Made by a program: the position numbers and the translations under genes. This document shows, in pieces, positions 25,024 through 33,925 of a stretch of 64,000 nt of DNA. The DNA comes from Paractinoplanes bogorensis. GTDB lineage: Bacteria > Actinomycetota > Actinomycetes > Mycobacteriales > Micromonosporaceae. How positions within the stretch are numbered: the stretch's first letter is position 1; each line of letters opens with the position of its first letter. A model generated the notes under the pieces. The model was not told the origin of the DNA and searched no databases. It saw nothing but the letters and a program-made list of their open reading frames with translations. The stretch spans positions 389,146 to 453,145 of the forward strand of contig NZ_JAHKKG010000010.1 in NCBI RefSeq assembly GCF_018829635.1, given 5' to 3'.

Positions 25024-25907
25024 TGACGTGGCCGCGCCTGCGGGTGGCCGACTGGACCGAAACCCGCGACACCCTGCACATGTGGACGCAGATCGTGGGC
25101 AAGGTGCGCATGGCCTACGCGCCGCCGGTCAACCATTGGTGGCACTGCACGCTTTATCCCGGCGCGCGCGGGCTGAGCACGTCGGCCATTCCGTACGGGG
25201 AAACGGTCTTCACCCTTGATTTTGATTTCCTCGACCATCGCCTGCATATTCGCAGCAGCGACGGCCGGGCCCGCGAGGTCACGCTCGAACCGAAATCGGT
25301 GGCCACCTTCTACGGCGAAACGATGGAAGCACTCTCCACGTTGGGCATCGAACCGCGGATCCACGCGTCGCCCAACGAGGTCGAGGCGGCCATTCCCTTC
25401 GCCGAGGACGAGACCCATTTCTCGTACGACGGTGAAGCCGTGCAACGGTTCTGGCGCCAGATGCTGCAGGCGCAACGGGTGCTCGAACAGTTCCGGTCCG
25501 AGTTCGTGGGCAAGGCGAGCCCGGTGCATTTCTTCTGGGGTGCGATGGACCTCGCCTACACACGCTTTTCCGGCCGGGTCGCGCCGATTCACCCGGGTGG
25601 CGCCCCGAACTGCCCGCCGTGGGTGATGCAGGAGGGCTATTCACACGAGCTGGCCAGTTTCGGTTTCTGGCCCGGGGGCGGCACGGAAGGAGCGTTCTAC
25701 GCGTATGCCTATCCGGAGCCTCCCGGTTATGCCGAGCGCACCGGCCGGTTCTATGACCACACCCTGAAGGAATGCCTGCTCCCGTACGAGGTGGCAGCCG
25801 ACTCGGCCGATCCCGGCGCGACGGTGCTGGAGTTTCTGCGCACGACCTACGCGGGCGCCGCCGATCTGGGCGGCTGGGACCGCAAGGCCTTGGAAATGAG
25901 CCGATAG
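25023..25907 (+). CDS. DUF5996-family protein
   Basis: This 294-residue protein has the conserved blocks of the DUF5996 family: WTETRDTLHMWTQIVGKVRMAYAPPVNHWWHCTLYPGARGLST, FDFLDHRLHIRSSDGR, SPVHFFWGAMDLAYTRFSGR, MQEGYSHELASFGFWPGGG and FYAYAYPEPPGYAERTGRFYD. Many Trp, His and Glu positions are invariant in the family, but no function is established. No signal peptide is seen. The start codon overlaps the stop of the upstream hydrolase. Confidence 0.85.
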   Translation: MTWPRLRVADWTETRDTLHMWTQIVGKVRMAYAPPVNHWWHCTLYPGARGLSTSAIPYGETVFTLDFDFLDHRLHIRSSDGRAREVTLEPKSVATFYGETMEALSTLGIEPRIHASPNEVEAAIPFAEDETHFSYDGEAVQRFWRQMLQAQRVLEQFRSEFVGKASPVHFFWGAMDLAYTRFSGRVAPIHPGGAPNCPPWVMQEGYSHELASFGFWPGGGTEGAFYAYAYPEPPGYAERTGRFYDHTLKECLLPYEVAADSADPGATVLEFLRTTYAGAADLGGWDRKALEMSR

Positions 25908-25947
25908 GACGAGGCGGCCGGTGGCCCGGTGGTTGCGTCGACGACCA

Positions 25948-26463
25948 CTACGTGGTGGGTCGGCGCGGCTCCGAGCCGGCCAGGCGCTCGCGCACCCACG
26001 GCACGAGGCCGCCCGCCGCGACCAGCTCGGCGATGAACGGCGGCGCCGGCGGGATCGTCCACTCGGTGCCCTCACTGGCGAGGCGGCCCCGGGCCAGGTC
26101 GACCGTGACCGAAGCCCCGTCGCGCAGGGCCCGCGCCGCCGAAGGGTGCTCGATCACCGGCAGGCCCAGGTTGACGCAGTTGCGGAAGAAGATGCGCGCG
26201 AAGCTCTCCGCGATCACCGCCTGCACGCCCCGGCCGCGCAGGGCGAGCTGTGCGTGTTCGCGCGACGAGCCCAGGCCGAGGTTGCGCCCGGCGACCAGGA
26301 TCGTCCCGGGCCCGATGCGTGCCGTCACCGCCGGGTCGTAGGCCTCGAGCAGGTGCGGGGCCAGCAGCTCGGGGTCGGTCACGTTGAGGTAGGCGCCCGG
26401 CACCATCATGTCGGTGTCGACGTCGTCGCCGATGCGGACCACGCCGCCGGTCATGGCCTTCAT
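25948..26463 (-). CDS. Aconitase-superfamily hydratase, small subunit (LeuD/DmdB-like)
   Basis: The 171-residue swivel-domain protein has GDDVDTDMMVPGAYLNVTDPELL, GRNLGLGSSREHAQLALRGRG, VIAESFARIFFRNCVNLGLPV and a C-terminal IPPAPPFIAELVAAGGL. The GSSREHA loop, which binds the substrate carboxylate, is intact. It pairs with the next upstream gene through an ATGA overlap. Relatives include isopropylmalate isomerase, homoaconitase, maleate hydratase and dimethylmaleate hydratase. Context (a lyase, no leuB or leuA nearby) favours a catabolic hydratase. It is the last gene of the minus arm of the catabolic island. Confidence 0.87.
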   Translation of the reverse strand: MKAMTGGVVRIGDDVDTDMMVPGAYLNVTDPELLAPHLLEAYDPAVTARIGPGTILVAGRNLGLGSSREHAQLALRGRGVQAVIAESFARIFFRNCVNLGLPVIEHPSAARALRDGASVTVDLARGRLASEGTEWTIPPAPPFIAELVAAGGLVPWVRERLAGSEPRRPTT

Positions 26464-27734
26464 ACGAGCACCGCCGGGTCGGTCAGTTCGCCGGTGACGG
26501 CGGCCGCGCCGGCCACCCACGCGTTGGCCAGGTAGACGCGCGAGCCGGGGTGGCCCATACGCCCGACGAAGTTGCGGTTGGTGGTGGCCACCGCGACCTC
26601 CCCGTCGTCCAGGATGCCGGTGTGGCCGCCGAAGCAGGCGCCGCACGTGGGTGGGGAAAGCATCGCCCCGGCGTCGAGCAGGGTCGCCACCACGCCCTCG
26701 GCCAGAGCCTGCCGATACGTGCGCTGGGTGGCCGGCACCACCACGAGCCGGGTGCCCTTGGCCACCGTGCGGCCGCGCATCACCGTGGCCAGGGCCCGCA
26801 GGTCGCTGATCGTGCCGTTGGCGCAGTTGCCGACGTAGACCTGATGAACTCGTACGCCCGAGCCGACCTCGTCGACTGTGCGCACGTTTCCGGGGCTCCA
26901 CGGCGCGGCGATCAGCGGCGGCATGTCCGACACGTCGATGGTGACCTCCCGTTCGTACGCGGCGTCCGGGTCGGCGGCCACCGCGTCCGGCCGGTGCCCG
27001 AGGCGGGGTTCCAGCCAGTCGAGCGTCACGTCGTCGGCGGCCACCATGCCGGTCTTGGCGCCCGCCTCCACGGCCATGTTGCACAGGGCCATCCGATCGT
27101 CGACCGAGGTGCGCGTGAGCGCCTCGCCGGCGTATTCGACCGAGGCGTACGTCGAACCGCTCACCCCGCCGTGCCGCAGCAGCGCCAGCGCGAGGTCCTT
27201 GCCGGTCACGAAGCGCCCAGGTGTGCCGGCGAAGGTGACCCGGTGCGCCTCGGGCACCCGGATCCACAGCTGCCCGAGCGCGAGCACGGCGGCCACGTCG
27301 GTCGACCCGACGCCGGTGCCGAAGGCGCCCAGTGCCCCGGCCGTGCAGGTGTGCGAGTCACCGCCGACGACGACCCGGCCCGGCAGCACCCGGCCCTGCT
27401 CGGCCAGCAGCGCGTGCTCGATCCCGGAGTCCACGGTGGCCCCGGTCTCCCAGTAGTCCGCGATGCCCTGGGCGTCGGCGAACTCGCGCAGCAGCCGCAC
27501 CTGGTGGGCGCTGCGGATGTCCTTGGCCGGCCAGAAGTGGTCGGCCACGCAGGCCACCCGGGCCGGGTCGAACACCCGCTCGGCGCCCATCCGCGCGAAC
27601 TCCTTGAGCGCCACCGCCCCTGATACGTCGTTCAACATCAGCAGATCAACGTCCAGCAGCCCGTACGCCCCGGGCGTCACGTCCCCGACGCCGTGCGCCC
27701 GCAGCACCTTGGCGGTGAGGGTCTGCCCGGTCAT
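26460..27734 (-). CDS. Aconitase-superfamily hydratase, large subunit (LeuC/DmdA-like)
   Basis: This 424-residue catalytic subunit carries VVGGDSHTCTAGALGAFGTGVGSTD, the cluster cysteine in YVGNCANGTISDLR and the Cys pair in SPPTCGACFGGHTGILDDGE, so the 4Fe-4S site is complete. The 424-residue length and DSHTCTAGA motif resemble the archaeal/bacterial homoaconitase-IPMI-dimethylmaleate hydratase group rather than the ~470-residue biosynthetic LeuC. It would add water across a maleate-type double bond. It overlaps the lyase gene upstream and the small-subunit gene downstream by four bases each. Confidence 0.88.
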   Translation of the reverse strand: MTGQTLTAKVLRAHGVGDVTPGAYGLLDVDLLMLNDVSGAVALKEFARMGAERVFDPARVACVADHFWPAKDIRSAHQVRLLREFADAQGIADYWETGATVDSGIEHALLAEQGRVLPGRVVVGGDSHTCTAGALGAFGTGVGSTDVAAVLALGQLWIRVPEAHRVTFAGTPGRFVTGKDLALALLRHGGVSGSTYASVEYAGEALTRTSVDDRMALCNMAVEAGAKTGMVAADDVTLDWLEPRLGHRPDAVAADPDAAYEREVTIDVSDMPPLIAAPWSPGNVRTVDEVGSGVRVHQVYVGNCANGTISDLRALATVMRGRTVAKGTRLVVVPATQRTYRQALAEGVVATLLDAGAMLSPPTCGACFGGHTGILDDGEVAVATTNRNFVGRMGHPGSRVYLANAWVAGAAAVTGELTDPAVLV

Positions 27735-28582
27735 CCGGCGACCTTGTCCTCGAAGGCCGCGAGCTCACCCAGGCCGACCACGTCGTTGAGGTCGTCGAGC
27801 GACATCACCACATGCGCGGCCCCGAGAGTGTCGCCCGTACGGCGCAGCCCGCGGAGCACCTCGAGCGCGGCCGCCGCCCCGGCCCGGATCGCCGCGGTGG
27901 GATAGATGACGACGCTGTAGCCCATCTCCCCCAGCGTCGCGGCGGGCAGGATCGGCGTCAGCCCGCTCTCGGACATGTTGACCATCAGCGGGCCACCCGC
28001 GGCGAGCTCACCGATGACGCGCAGCTCGTCCTCGCTCTGCGGCGCGTCGACGAAGCAGACGTCGGCGCCGGCCGCGCGGAAGAGGGCGACCCGGCGCAGC
28101 GCCTCGTCGAGGCCGTGGGTGGCCCGGGCGTCGGTGCGGGCGATGATCGCGGTGCCCGGGTCGCGGCGGCCGGCCACGGCGGCGGCGATCCGGCGTACGG
28201 CCTCGTCGGTCCCGACCACCCGCTTTCCCGCCATGTGCCCGCACTTCTTGGGCCAGTGCTGGTCCTCGATCTGCACGGCGGCGGCCCCGGCCAGTTCGAG
28301 GCGGCGCACGGTGTCACGCACATTGACGACGTCGCCGTAGCCGGTGTCGGCGTCCACGATCAGCGGCAGGTCGGTGACCGCGCGGATGGCGGCCACGCTC
28401 GCGGCGTTCTCGGCGGCGTCGTAGATGCCGATGTCGGGGCGGCCGTGCATGGCGGCCGAGACGGCGTACCCGCTGACGTAGATCGCCTCGAAGCCGGCCT
28501 TCTCGATCAGCCGGGCCTCGAGCGGGCTGCCGGCGCCGGCCACCACGTCGATGCCGGGGCGGGTGAACAGGTCGAGGGTCAC
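27731..28582 (-). CDS. Isocitrate lyase/PEP mutase-superfamily C-C lyase
   Basis: This 283-residue TIM-barrel enzyme has VVAGAGSPLEARLIEKAGFEAIYVSGYAVSAA, the metal-binding DADTGYGD, IEDQ and the catalytic loop PKKCGHMAGKRVV with Cys114. The KKCGH motif marks lyases (methylisocitrate, dimethylmalate and related), as opposed to the mutases or oxaloacetate decarboxylases. It would split a 2-hydroxy-diacid to pyruvate or glyoxylate plus another acid. Directly next to the hydratase subunits it recalls the dimethylmaleate hydratase/dimethylmalate lyase pair of anaerobic nicotinate breakdown. The exact substrate is inference. It overlaps both neighbours by four bases. Confidence 0.88.
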   Translation of the reverse strand: MTLDLFTRPGIDVVAGAGSPLEARLIEKAGFEAIYVSGYAVSAAMHGRPDIGIYDAAENAASVAAIRAVTDLPLIVDADTGYGDVVNVRDTVRRLELAGAAAVQIEDQHWPKKCGHMAGKRVVGTDEAVRRIAAAVAGRRDPGTAIIARTDARATHGLDEALRRVALFRAAGADVCFVDAPQSEDELRVIGELAAGGPLMVNMSESGLTPILPAATLGEMGYSVVIYPTAAIRAGAAAALEVLRGLRRTGDTLGAAHVVMSLDDLNDVVGLGELAAFEDKVAG

Positions 28583-29661
28583 TGGTCCTCCAGGTTGATC
28601 AGGGCGCGGGCCACTTCACCGGCCCGCAGGGCGTCGAACGCGTCGTTGATCCCGGCCAGCGGGTACACGCGGGAGACCAGCCGGTCGACCGGGAGCAGCC
28701 CGGCCCGGTACAGGCCGATCAGGCGCGGGATGTCACGGGCGGGCACGGCCGAACCGAGGTAGGAGCCGCGCAGCGTGCGTTCCTCGGCCACCAGTGAGAC
28801 GGCCGGGATGCTCAGCTGCCGGTCGGGGTGGGGCAGGCCGACGGTCACCGTGGTGCCGCCGCGGGCGGTCATCGCGTACGCCTGGGCCAGCACCCGCTCG
28901 TTCCCGGCACATTCGATGACGGTCTCGTAGCGCTCACCGGAATCCACGTCGGCCCGGCGCGTGTGGTGGGCCCCCAGGGAGCGGGCCAGTTCGAGCTTGT
29001 CCTCGCGGACGTCCACCGCCAGCACCGGGTACGCCCCGGCCGCCACCGCCGCCAGCAGGGCACTGAGCCCGACCCCGCCCAGCCCGAGCACCGCCACCGA
29101 GCTCCCCGGCCGCACCGGGGCCGCGTTGAGCACCGCCCCCGCACCGGTGAGCACGCCGCAACCGAACAGCACGGCCACGTCGAGCGGCAGGTCCTTGTCC
29201 ACCTGGACCAGCGACTCGCGCGACACCACGGTCTGCCGGGCGAACGCCGACACGCCCAGGTGCTGGTGCACCTCGGAGCCGTCGGCCCGGCGGAACGGGC
29301 GGGCACCGCGCAGCAGCGTGCCCGCGGTGTTGGCGGCTGCCCCCGGCTCGCACAGTGCGGGACGGCCGTTCACACACGGCGGGCAGGCACCACAGGCCGG
29401 CACGAATGTGCAGATCACGTGGTCGCCCGGCGCCAGGTCGGTGACCCCGGGTCCGATCTCGGCGACCACGCCGCTGGCCTCGTGGCCCAGTGCCATCGGG
29501 ACCGGGCGGGGCCGGACACCGTCGATGACCGACAGGTCGGAGTGGCAGACCCCGGCGTACGCGAGGTCGAGCCGGACCTCGCCGCGGCCCGGCGCGGCCA
29601 GGGTCAGCTCCTCGACCACGAGCGGGCTGCCGATCGCGGGCAGCACTGCTGCTTGCACCAT
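28579..29661 (-). CDS. Zinc-dependent alcohol dehydrogenase
   Basis: The 360-residue medium-chain dehydrogenase has the catalytic zinc ligands GVCHSDL and GHEASG, the structural zinc lobe CGACPPCVNGRPALC, and the coenzyme site GLGGVGLSALLAAVAAGA. Its sequence around VLFGCGVLTGAGAVLN is like class-III/NDMA-dependent actinobacterial alcohol dehydrogenases. The start ATG 29661 has AAGGAG eight bases upstream. It lies between an amide hydrolase and the lyase in the minus arm and probably oxidises an alcohol intermediate of the pathway. Confidence 0.9.
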   Translation of the reverse strand: MVQAAVLPAIGSPLVVEELTLAAPGRGEVRLDLAYAGVCHSDLSVIDGVRPRPVPMALGHEASGVVAEIGPGVTDLAPGDHVICTFVPACGACPPCVNGRPALCEPGAAANTAGTLLRGARPFRRADGSEVHQHLGVSAFARQTVVSRESLVQVDKDLPLDVAVLFGCGVLTGAGAVLNAAPVRPGSSVAVLGLGGVGLSALLAAVAAGAYPVLAVDVREDKLELARSLGAHHTRRADVDSGERYETVIECAGNERVLAQAYAMTARGGTTVTVGLPHPDRQLSIPAVSLVAEERTLRGSYLGSAVPARDIPRLIGLYRAGLLPVDRLVSRVYPLAGINDAFDALRAGEVARALINLEDQ

Positions 29662-29672
29662 CGGACGTCTCC

Positions 29673-30293
29673 TTAGGAAAGCATGGACCGAGCCGTGGCC
29701 TGGTCGACCACGTCGGCGTACTTGGCCTGCAGGTCGCGCAGCGACGCCTCGTGGGCGTCGGTGGCCCGGTCGGCCACCCCGTCGCGGGCGACGACCACGC
29801 TGTAGCCGTGCTGCAGCGCGTCGACCGCGGTGGCCCGCACACAGCCCGAGGTGGAGGCGCCGGTGATGACGACGCTGTCGCAGCGTTCGGCGGTCAGCAG
29901 CGCGGCCAGGGTGGTGCCGGCGAACGCCGACGCGAACAGCTTGCTCAGCACGGCCTCGCCCGGCCGGGGCGCGATCCGCGGGTCGATCTCGGTGAGGCGG
30001 GACCCGGGCCGCAGAAGCAACAGGTTGGGCGACTTGGCGATGAACGCGTGGGCCGTGCGCTCGCCCGCTTCGTCGTACGCGATGGTCGTGTAGACCACCG
30101 GGCGTCCGGCCGTCCGCGCGGCGTCCAGCAGTTCGGCCACCGCCTCGACGGCCGGGCCGGTCGCGCACGACAGCGGCGACGCCGGGTCGGTGAAGCCGAG
30201 GTTGAGGTCGACCACGATCAGGGCCGGCCGCTCCCCCGGGCGCTGGGCCCCGCCGAACGACCCGCGCCGGTACGCCTCGTCCGCACTCGTCAT
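29673..30293 (-). CDS. Cysteine hydrolase of the isochorismatase/N-carbamoylsarcosine amidase family
   Basis: The 206-residue enzyme has the full amidase triad: Asp29 (LIVVDLNLGF), Lys in VLSKLFASAF and Cys151 in GASTSGCVRATAVDA. The STSGCVRAT motif and length resemble N-carbamoylsarcosine amidase and maleamate amidohydrolase (NicF type), rather than true isochorismatase. It would release ammonia or a carbamoyl group from an amide. It overlaps the monooxygenase stop (ATGA), which ties amide cleavage to ring oxidation. Confidence 0.9.
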   Translation of the reverse strand: MTSADEAYRRGSFGGAQRPGERPALIVVDLNLGFTDPASPLSCATGPAVEAVAELLDAARTAGRPVVYTTIAYDEAGERTAHAFIAKSPNLLLLRPGSRLTEIDPRIAPRPGEAVLSKLFASAFAGTTLAALLTAERCDSVVITGASTSGCVRATAVDALQHGYSVVVARDGVADRATDAHEASLRDLQAKYADVVDQATARSMLS

Positions 30294-31516
30294 GTCGCGG
30301 GCACGGGTCGCGCCGGCGCGAGCATGGCCGCCTCCAGCAGGTAGTCGCGGGCCCGCACCGGGTCGGCCGCGATGGCGCGCAGGCGCTCGTGCTGCTCGGC
30401 CCGGACGGCCGGATCGCGCTCCTGCATGGTCTGCCAGTTGCGGTGGGTCGCCTTCTGCACGTATTCCAGCGCGACCGTGCGCCGGGTCTCGGCGAACTCG
30501 TCGAGGGCCTCGGACGCACCTCCGAACGTCGCCTCCAGCGCCTTCACCGCGGCGACGGCGTCGTGGATGCCGCTGTTCATGCCCATGCCGCCGAGCGGGT
30601 TGTTGATGTGCGCGGCGTCGCCGACGAGCAGCACCCGCCGGTCCCGGAAGGTCGCGGCCACCCGCTGGTGCACGTTGTAGAGCGTGGTGTGGGTGACGTC
30701 GTAGCCGGGCGGGTACTCGGCCACGCCCTGCAGGCGCCGGGCGATCTCGGCCGGGTCCTGCACGCGGTCGAGATCGGCGCCGTCCTCGATCGGGAACAGC
30801 ACCCGCCAGTGCCGGGGGGTGCGCAGCAGCACGAGCCACTCGTCGGGGTCGGACACGTAGTTGACGTAGGCCAGATCGTCGAGCAGCTCGGCCAGGTCGG
30901 TGGTGGTGCTGGCGACCAGGAACCGCTCGGGATACGTGATGCCGTCGAAGCCGATGTCCAGGTCACGGCGGGCGATGCTGTTGCTGCCGTCGGCCGCGAC
31001 CACCCACTGCGCGGTCAGGGTGCCGGTCGGCAGGGTCAGCTCGACCCCGGACGCGTCCTGGCGCACCGCGGTCACCTCGGCCCCGCTCACCACCCGGACG
31101 TGCGGGAACTCGCCCAGTCTCCGGCGCACGATGCGCACCAGGTTGCTCTGCTCGCTCTGCAACCGGAACGGATAACGCGTGTCCCCGGCCAGCAGGGCGA
31201 GGTCGAAGCCGGCCACCACCCCGTCCCGCCGGTCCCGGTGCTGATAGGTGGGGGCGCGCAGGCCGGTGCCGAGCAGTTCGTCGGTGACGCCGAGCTCGTC
31301 CAGCATCTCCAGCGTCGGCGGGTGGAACGTCGAGGCGCGCGACTCGAGCGGGTTCGCGTACTGCTCGTGGTCGCTCTCCAGGGCGATGACGGTGATCCCG
31401 CGGACGGCCAGGGCGAGCGCGGCGACCGAACCGACCGGACCGAGGCCCAGCACGACGACGGTGTCCGGGCCGGCCTGGGACGGGAGAGCGGAGATGTGAT
31501 CGGAAGTGGAGCTCAT
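30290..31516 (-). CDS. FAD-dependent aromatic-ring monooxygenase
   Basis: This 408-residue class A flavoprotein hydroxylase has the dinucleotide fold VVVLGLGPVGSVAALALAVRGI, RASTFHPPTLEMLDELGV, the DG motif VVAADGSNSIARRDL and the GD motif RVLLVGDAAHINNPLGGMGMNSGIHDA. It would hydroxylate an aromatic or heteroaromatic ring with NAD(P)H and O2. Being the first gene of the minus arm, it probably starts the pathway. Ring-opening flavoprotein monooxygenases for pyridine derivatives share this fold. The substrate is not predictable. Only a GAGG immediately before the ATG is seen as a ribosome site. Confidence 0.9.
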   Translation of the reverse strand: MSSTSDHISALPSQAGPDTVVVLGLGPVGSVAALALAVRGITVIALESDHEQYANPLESRASTFHPPTLEMLDELGVTDELLGTGLRAPTYQHRDRRDGVVAGFDLALLAGDTRYPFRLQSEQSNLVRIVRRRLGEFPHVRVVSGAEVTAVRQDASGVELTLPTGTLTAQWVVAADGSNSIARRDLDIGFDGITYPERFLVASTTTDLAELLDDLAYVNYVSDPDEWLVLLRTPRHWRVLFPIEDGADLDRVQDPAEIARRLQGVAEYPPGYDVTHTTLYNVHQRVAATFRDRRVLLVGDAAHINNPLGGMGMNSGIHDAVAAVKALEATFGGASEALDEFAETRRTVALEYVQKATHRNWQTMQERDPAVRAEQHERLRAIAADPVRARDYLLEAAMLAPARPVPAT

Positions 31517-31565
31517 ACCTCACCAATTCTCGTGAGATGAGAAAGTTTCTATTCAGATGCGGGAA

Positions 31566-31595
31566 ACCATAGGCACGCCCCGGCGCGGCCGTCAA
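31566..31595 (-). promoter_or_regulatory. Promoter of the minus (monooxygenase) arm
   Basis: Reading the minus strand, TTGACG (31595-31590) and TATGGT (31571-31566) are 18 bases apart, about 50 bp before the monooxygenase ATG. It has the same -35, spacing and -10 as the opposing promoter at 31678-31707. Confidence 0.55.
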
Positions 31596-31634
31596 TCGGC
31601 CGGATTCCCGGAAAGTGGCCCACGAGCTGGCGAT

Positions 31635-31670
31635 ACGGTTCCGTTACCGGCGGACACGAGGTCGTAACGG
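31635..31670. promoter_or_regulatory. Inverted repeats between the divergent promoters, candidate IclR operator
   Basis: CCGTTAC (31641-31647) and GTAACGG (31664-31670) form a perfect 7-base inverted repeat with a 16-bp spacer. A third half-site makes ACGGTTCCGT at 31635-31644. The cluster sits midway between two divergent promoters, where one regulator could control both arms. The IclR-type protein encoded at 39046-39831 is the obvious candidate. Confidence 0.45.
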
Positions 31671-31677
31671 CAACCTC

Positions 31678-31707
31678 TTGACCAGCTTCTCGCGGCATGG
31701 TTATGGT
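31678..31707 (+). promoter_or_regulatory. Promoter of the plus (transporter/ALDH) arm
   Basis: TTGACC (31678-31683) and TATGGT (31702-31707) are 18 bases apart, the mirror image of the minus-arm promoter. The start site would lie near 31714, leaving a leader of about 115 nt before the binding-protein gene. Confidence 0.55.
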
Positions 31708-31717
31708 CCGTGCCACA

Positions 31718-31737
31718 CCGCAGTTCTCACTTTGCGG
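31718..31737. promoter_or_regulatory. Inverted repeat just after the plus-arm start site
   Basis: CCGCA (31718-31722) and TGCGG (31733-31737) are separated by a 10-bp spacer. This is a second possible operator, or a leader hairpin. The rest of the 314-bp divergent region (31517-31830) contains no gene. Confidence 0.35.
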
Positions 31738-31830
31738 CAGGCCGCTCCTCACAAATTGAGATTTCCCGGCGTCGCTCCACACGCCGCCCGATCTTCCTTC
31801 CCGGTTTCTGCTCACCCCTTGGGAGAACCC

Positions 31831-32895
31831 ATGAGCCGTACCCGAAAACTTCGACTGGTCGCCGCGGCGCTGGTGGCCCCCCTGCTGCTGACCGCCTGCA
31901 CCCGGGCCGCCGAGCCCGCCGCCCCGGCCGCGGCCGAGCAGCCGGTGGTCACCAACAAGATCAAGGCCCCGGCCAAGACCCTGGGCATCTGGCAGTCCCA
32001 GGGCGACGGCGAGGGCCAGGTCGAGACCCTCGCGGGCATCAAGGCCGCGGCCGACGCGCTCGGCTGGAAGGTGGTCGTCACCGACTCCAACGGCGACCAG
32101 CAGGCCATGCAGAGCACGATGCAGTCGCTGATCTCGCAGAAGGTCGACGCGATCCTCACCGTGTTCGTGGCCAGCGGCCTGATCGCCGCGCAGCTGGCCC
32201 AGGCCAAGGCAGCCGGCATCCCGGTGCTCAGCGTCGGCTACCAGGGCACCCCGAACCCCAACATCACCGCCGAGTACGCCCCCGACCAGGCCGAGGAGGC
32301 CAAGCTCCTGCTCGAGCGGATGGGTAAGGACCTGGGCGACAAGGCCAAGATCGCCCCGATCGCTGTGCAGGGCTACTACGGCATCGACCAGGTGATGGCC
32401 GCCCTCGAGGCGCAGAAGGGCCAGTACGGCTTCAACGTGCTGCAGACCGCCAACGCGCCGGTGGCCGACATCTTCAACGGCCAGACCAAGGCGGCATCCA
32501 GCTTCCTCAACGCCAACCCCGACCTGAGCGCCTTCTACGCCGCCCTCGACATCGGCCCGCAGGCGATCGCCCCCGCGCTCAAGCAGACCGGCCGCGAGGT
32601 GCCGATCTACAGCTTCGGCGCGATCAGCTCGGCCCTCGACGCGGTCCGCAGCGGCCAGGCCATCGTCGCCACCTCGGACGGCACCGCCAAGGCCGGCTTC
32701 CTGGCCATCGACGCGCTGCTGGCGCTGTGGGTCAGCAACACCCCGATCCCGACCGAGATCCCGGCCGACCAGGCCCTGACCTACCAGATCATCGACAAGA
32801 CCAACGCGCCGGCCAAGGGCGCCGCCGTCTACCTGCTGACCGAGATCAGCAAGCCGTTCTTCGACAGCTGGACCACCAAGTACGGCGCGGCCTGA
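31831..32895 (+). CDS. Sugar-type (RbsB-like) ABC transporter substrate-binding lipoprotein
   Basis: This 354-residue periplasmic-binding-protein-1 type product has a lipobox (LLLTAC) and an Ala/Pro-rich spacer. Its two-lobe fold shows TLGIWQSQGDGEGQVETLAGIKAAADALGWKVVVTDSNGD, SQKVDAILTVFVASGLIAAQLAQAKAAGIPVL and DLSAFYAALDIGPQAIAPALKQ. It captures the ligand of the island's importer. Binding proteins of this class take up not only pentoses but also polyols, aromatic acids and other small molecules. The ATG has GGGAG five bases upstream. It is the first gene of the ten-gene plus arm. Confidence 0.9.
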   Translation: MSRTRKLRLVAAALVAPLLLTACTRAAEPAAPAAAEQPVVTNKIKAPAKTLGIWQSQGDGEGQVETLAGIKAAADALGWKVVVTDSNGDQQAMQSTMQSLISQKVDAILTVFVASGLIAAQLAQAKAAGIPVLSVGYQGTPNPNITAEYAPDQAEEAKLLLERMGKDLGDKAKIAPIAVQGYYGIDQVMAALEAQKGQYGFNVLQTANAPVADIFNGQTKAASSFLNANPDLSAFYAALDIGPQAIAPALKQTGREVPIYSFGAISSALDAVRSGQAIVATSDGTAKAGFLAIDALLALWVSNTPIPTEIPADQALTYQIIDKTNAPAKGAAVYLLTEISKPFFDSWTTKYGAA

Positions 32896-32924
32896 GACCC
32901 GCGCAGGAAGAAGGAGCACCAGCG

Positions 32925-33925
32925 ATGACAGTGGACAGCGACGCGCGTCCGGAGGCCCCGCCCCGCGCGAAGGATTCCACGGGCACCCGGCTCTGGAACG
33001 GGCCGTCGTGGGAGCGGTGGATCCTGCCCGGCGTGTTCGTCCTGACCGTCGCGTTCTTCACGATCGCCCGGCCCGGCGCGTTCTTCACGGTGAGCAACGG
33101 CCGCTCCCTGCTGCAGCAGAACGCACCACTGCTCATCGTGCTCGGCGGGCTGTGCGTGGTGCTGGCGATGCGGGAGTTCGACCTGTCGTTCGCCTCCATC
33201 GCCGGCGCCAGCGGCGCGCTGACCGTCCAGGCGCTGGTGCTGTTCAACGCCACGGTCTGGTCGGCGGTCTTCTACGGCGTCGCGCTCGGCCTGCTGCTCG
33301 GCGCGGTCAACGGCGTACTGGTCGGCTATCTGCGGGTGCCGTCGTTCATCGGCACCCTGGCCACCGGCTCGATCATCCAGGGCGTGATGCAGGCGATCGC
33401 CTACCAGACCGTGTTCGAGGGCATCCCGGACGAGTACCTCGACCTCACACTGACCCGCTTCCTCGGCGTGCCGGTCAACCTGATCGTCATCGGCCTGGTG
33501 CTGCTGGTCATCGGGGCGGTGCTGCGCTACTCGGTGTTCGGCCGGCAGGCGGCGGCGATCGGCGACAACCCGGACGCGGCCCGTATCGCCGGGGTCAACG
33601 TGCGGCTGTCCAAGCTGATCGGCTTCACCATCAGCGGCGCCTGCGCCGGCGTGGCCGGGGTGCTGCTCACCTCGACCGCGGGCCAGTACTACCCCGACCC
33701 GGGGGCGGCGCTGCTGCTGGCCGCCTACGCCGCCGCCTACCTGAGCCTGTCGCTGGGCCGGGGCTGGCGCTTCAACGTGGGCGGGGCGCTGCTCGGCGCG
33801 GTCTTCCTGGCCTGCGTCACCACCGGCGTGACGATGATGAACTACCCGAGCTGGCTCAGCCAGTTCCTGCAGGGCCTGGTGCTGCTGACCGCGGTGTTCC
33901 TGCTGACCCGGCGCCAGGTGGCCCG

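Noticed and set aside
26460..27734. Annotating the hydratase as leucine-biosynthetic LeuCD
   Set aside because: No other leucine genes adjoin it, and it is embedded in a catabolic operon with a lyase. The large subunit is also shorter than typical LeuC.
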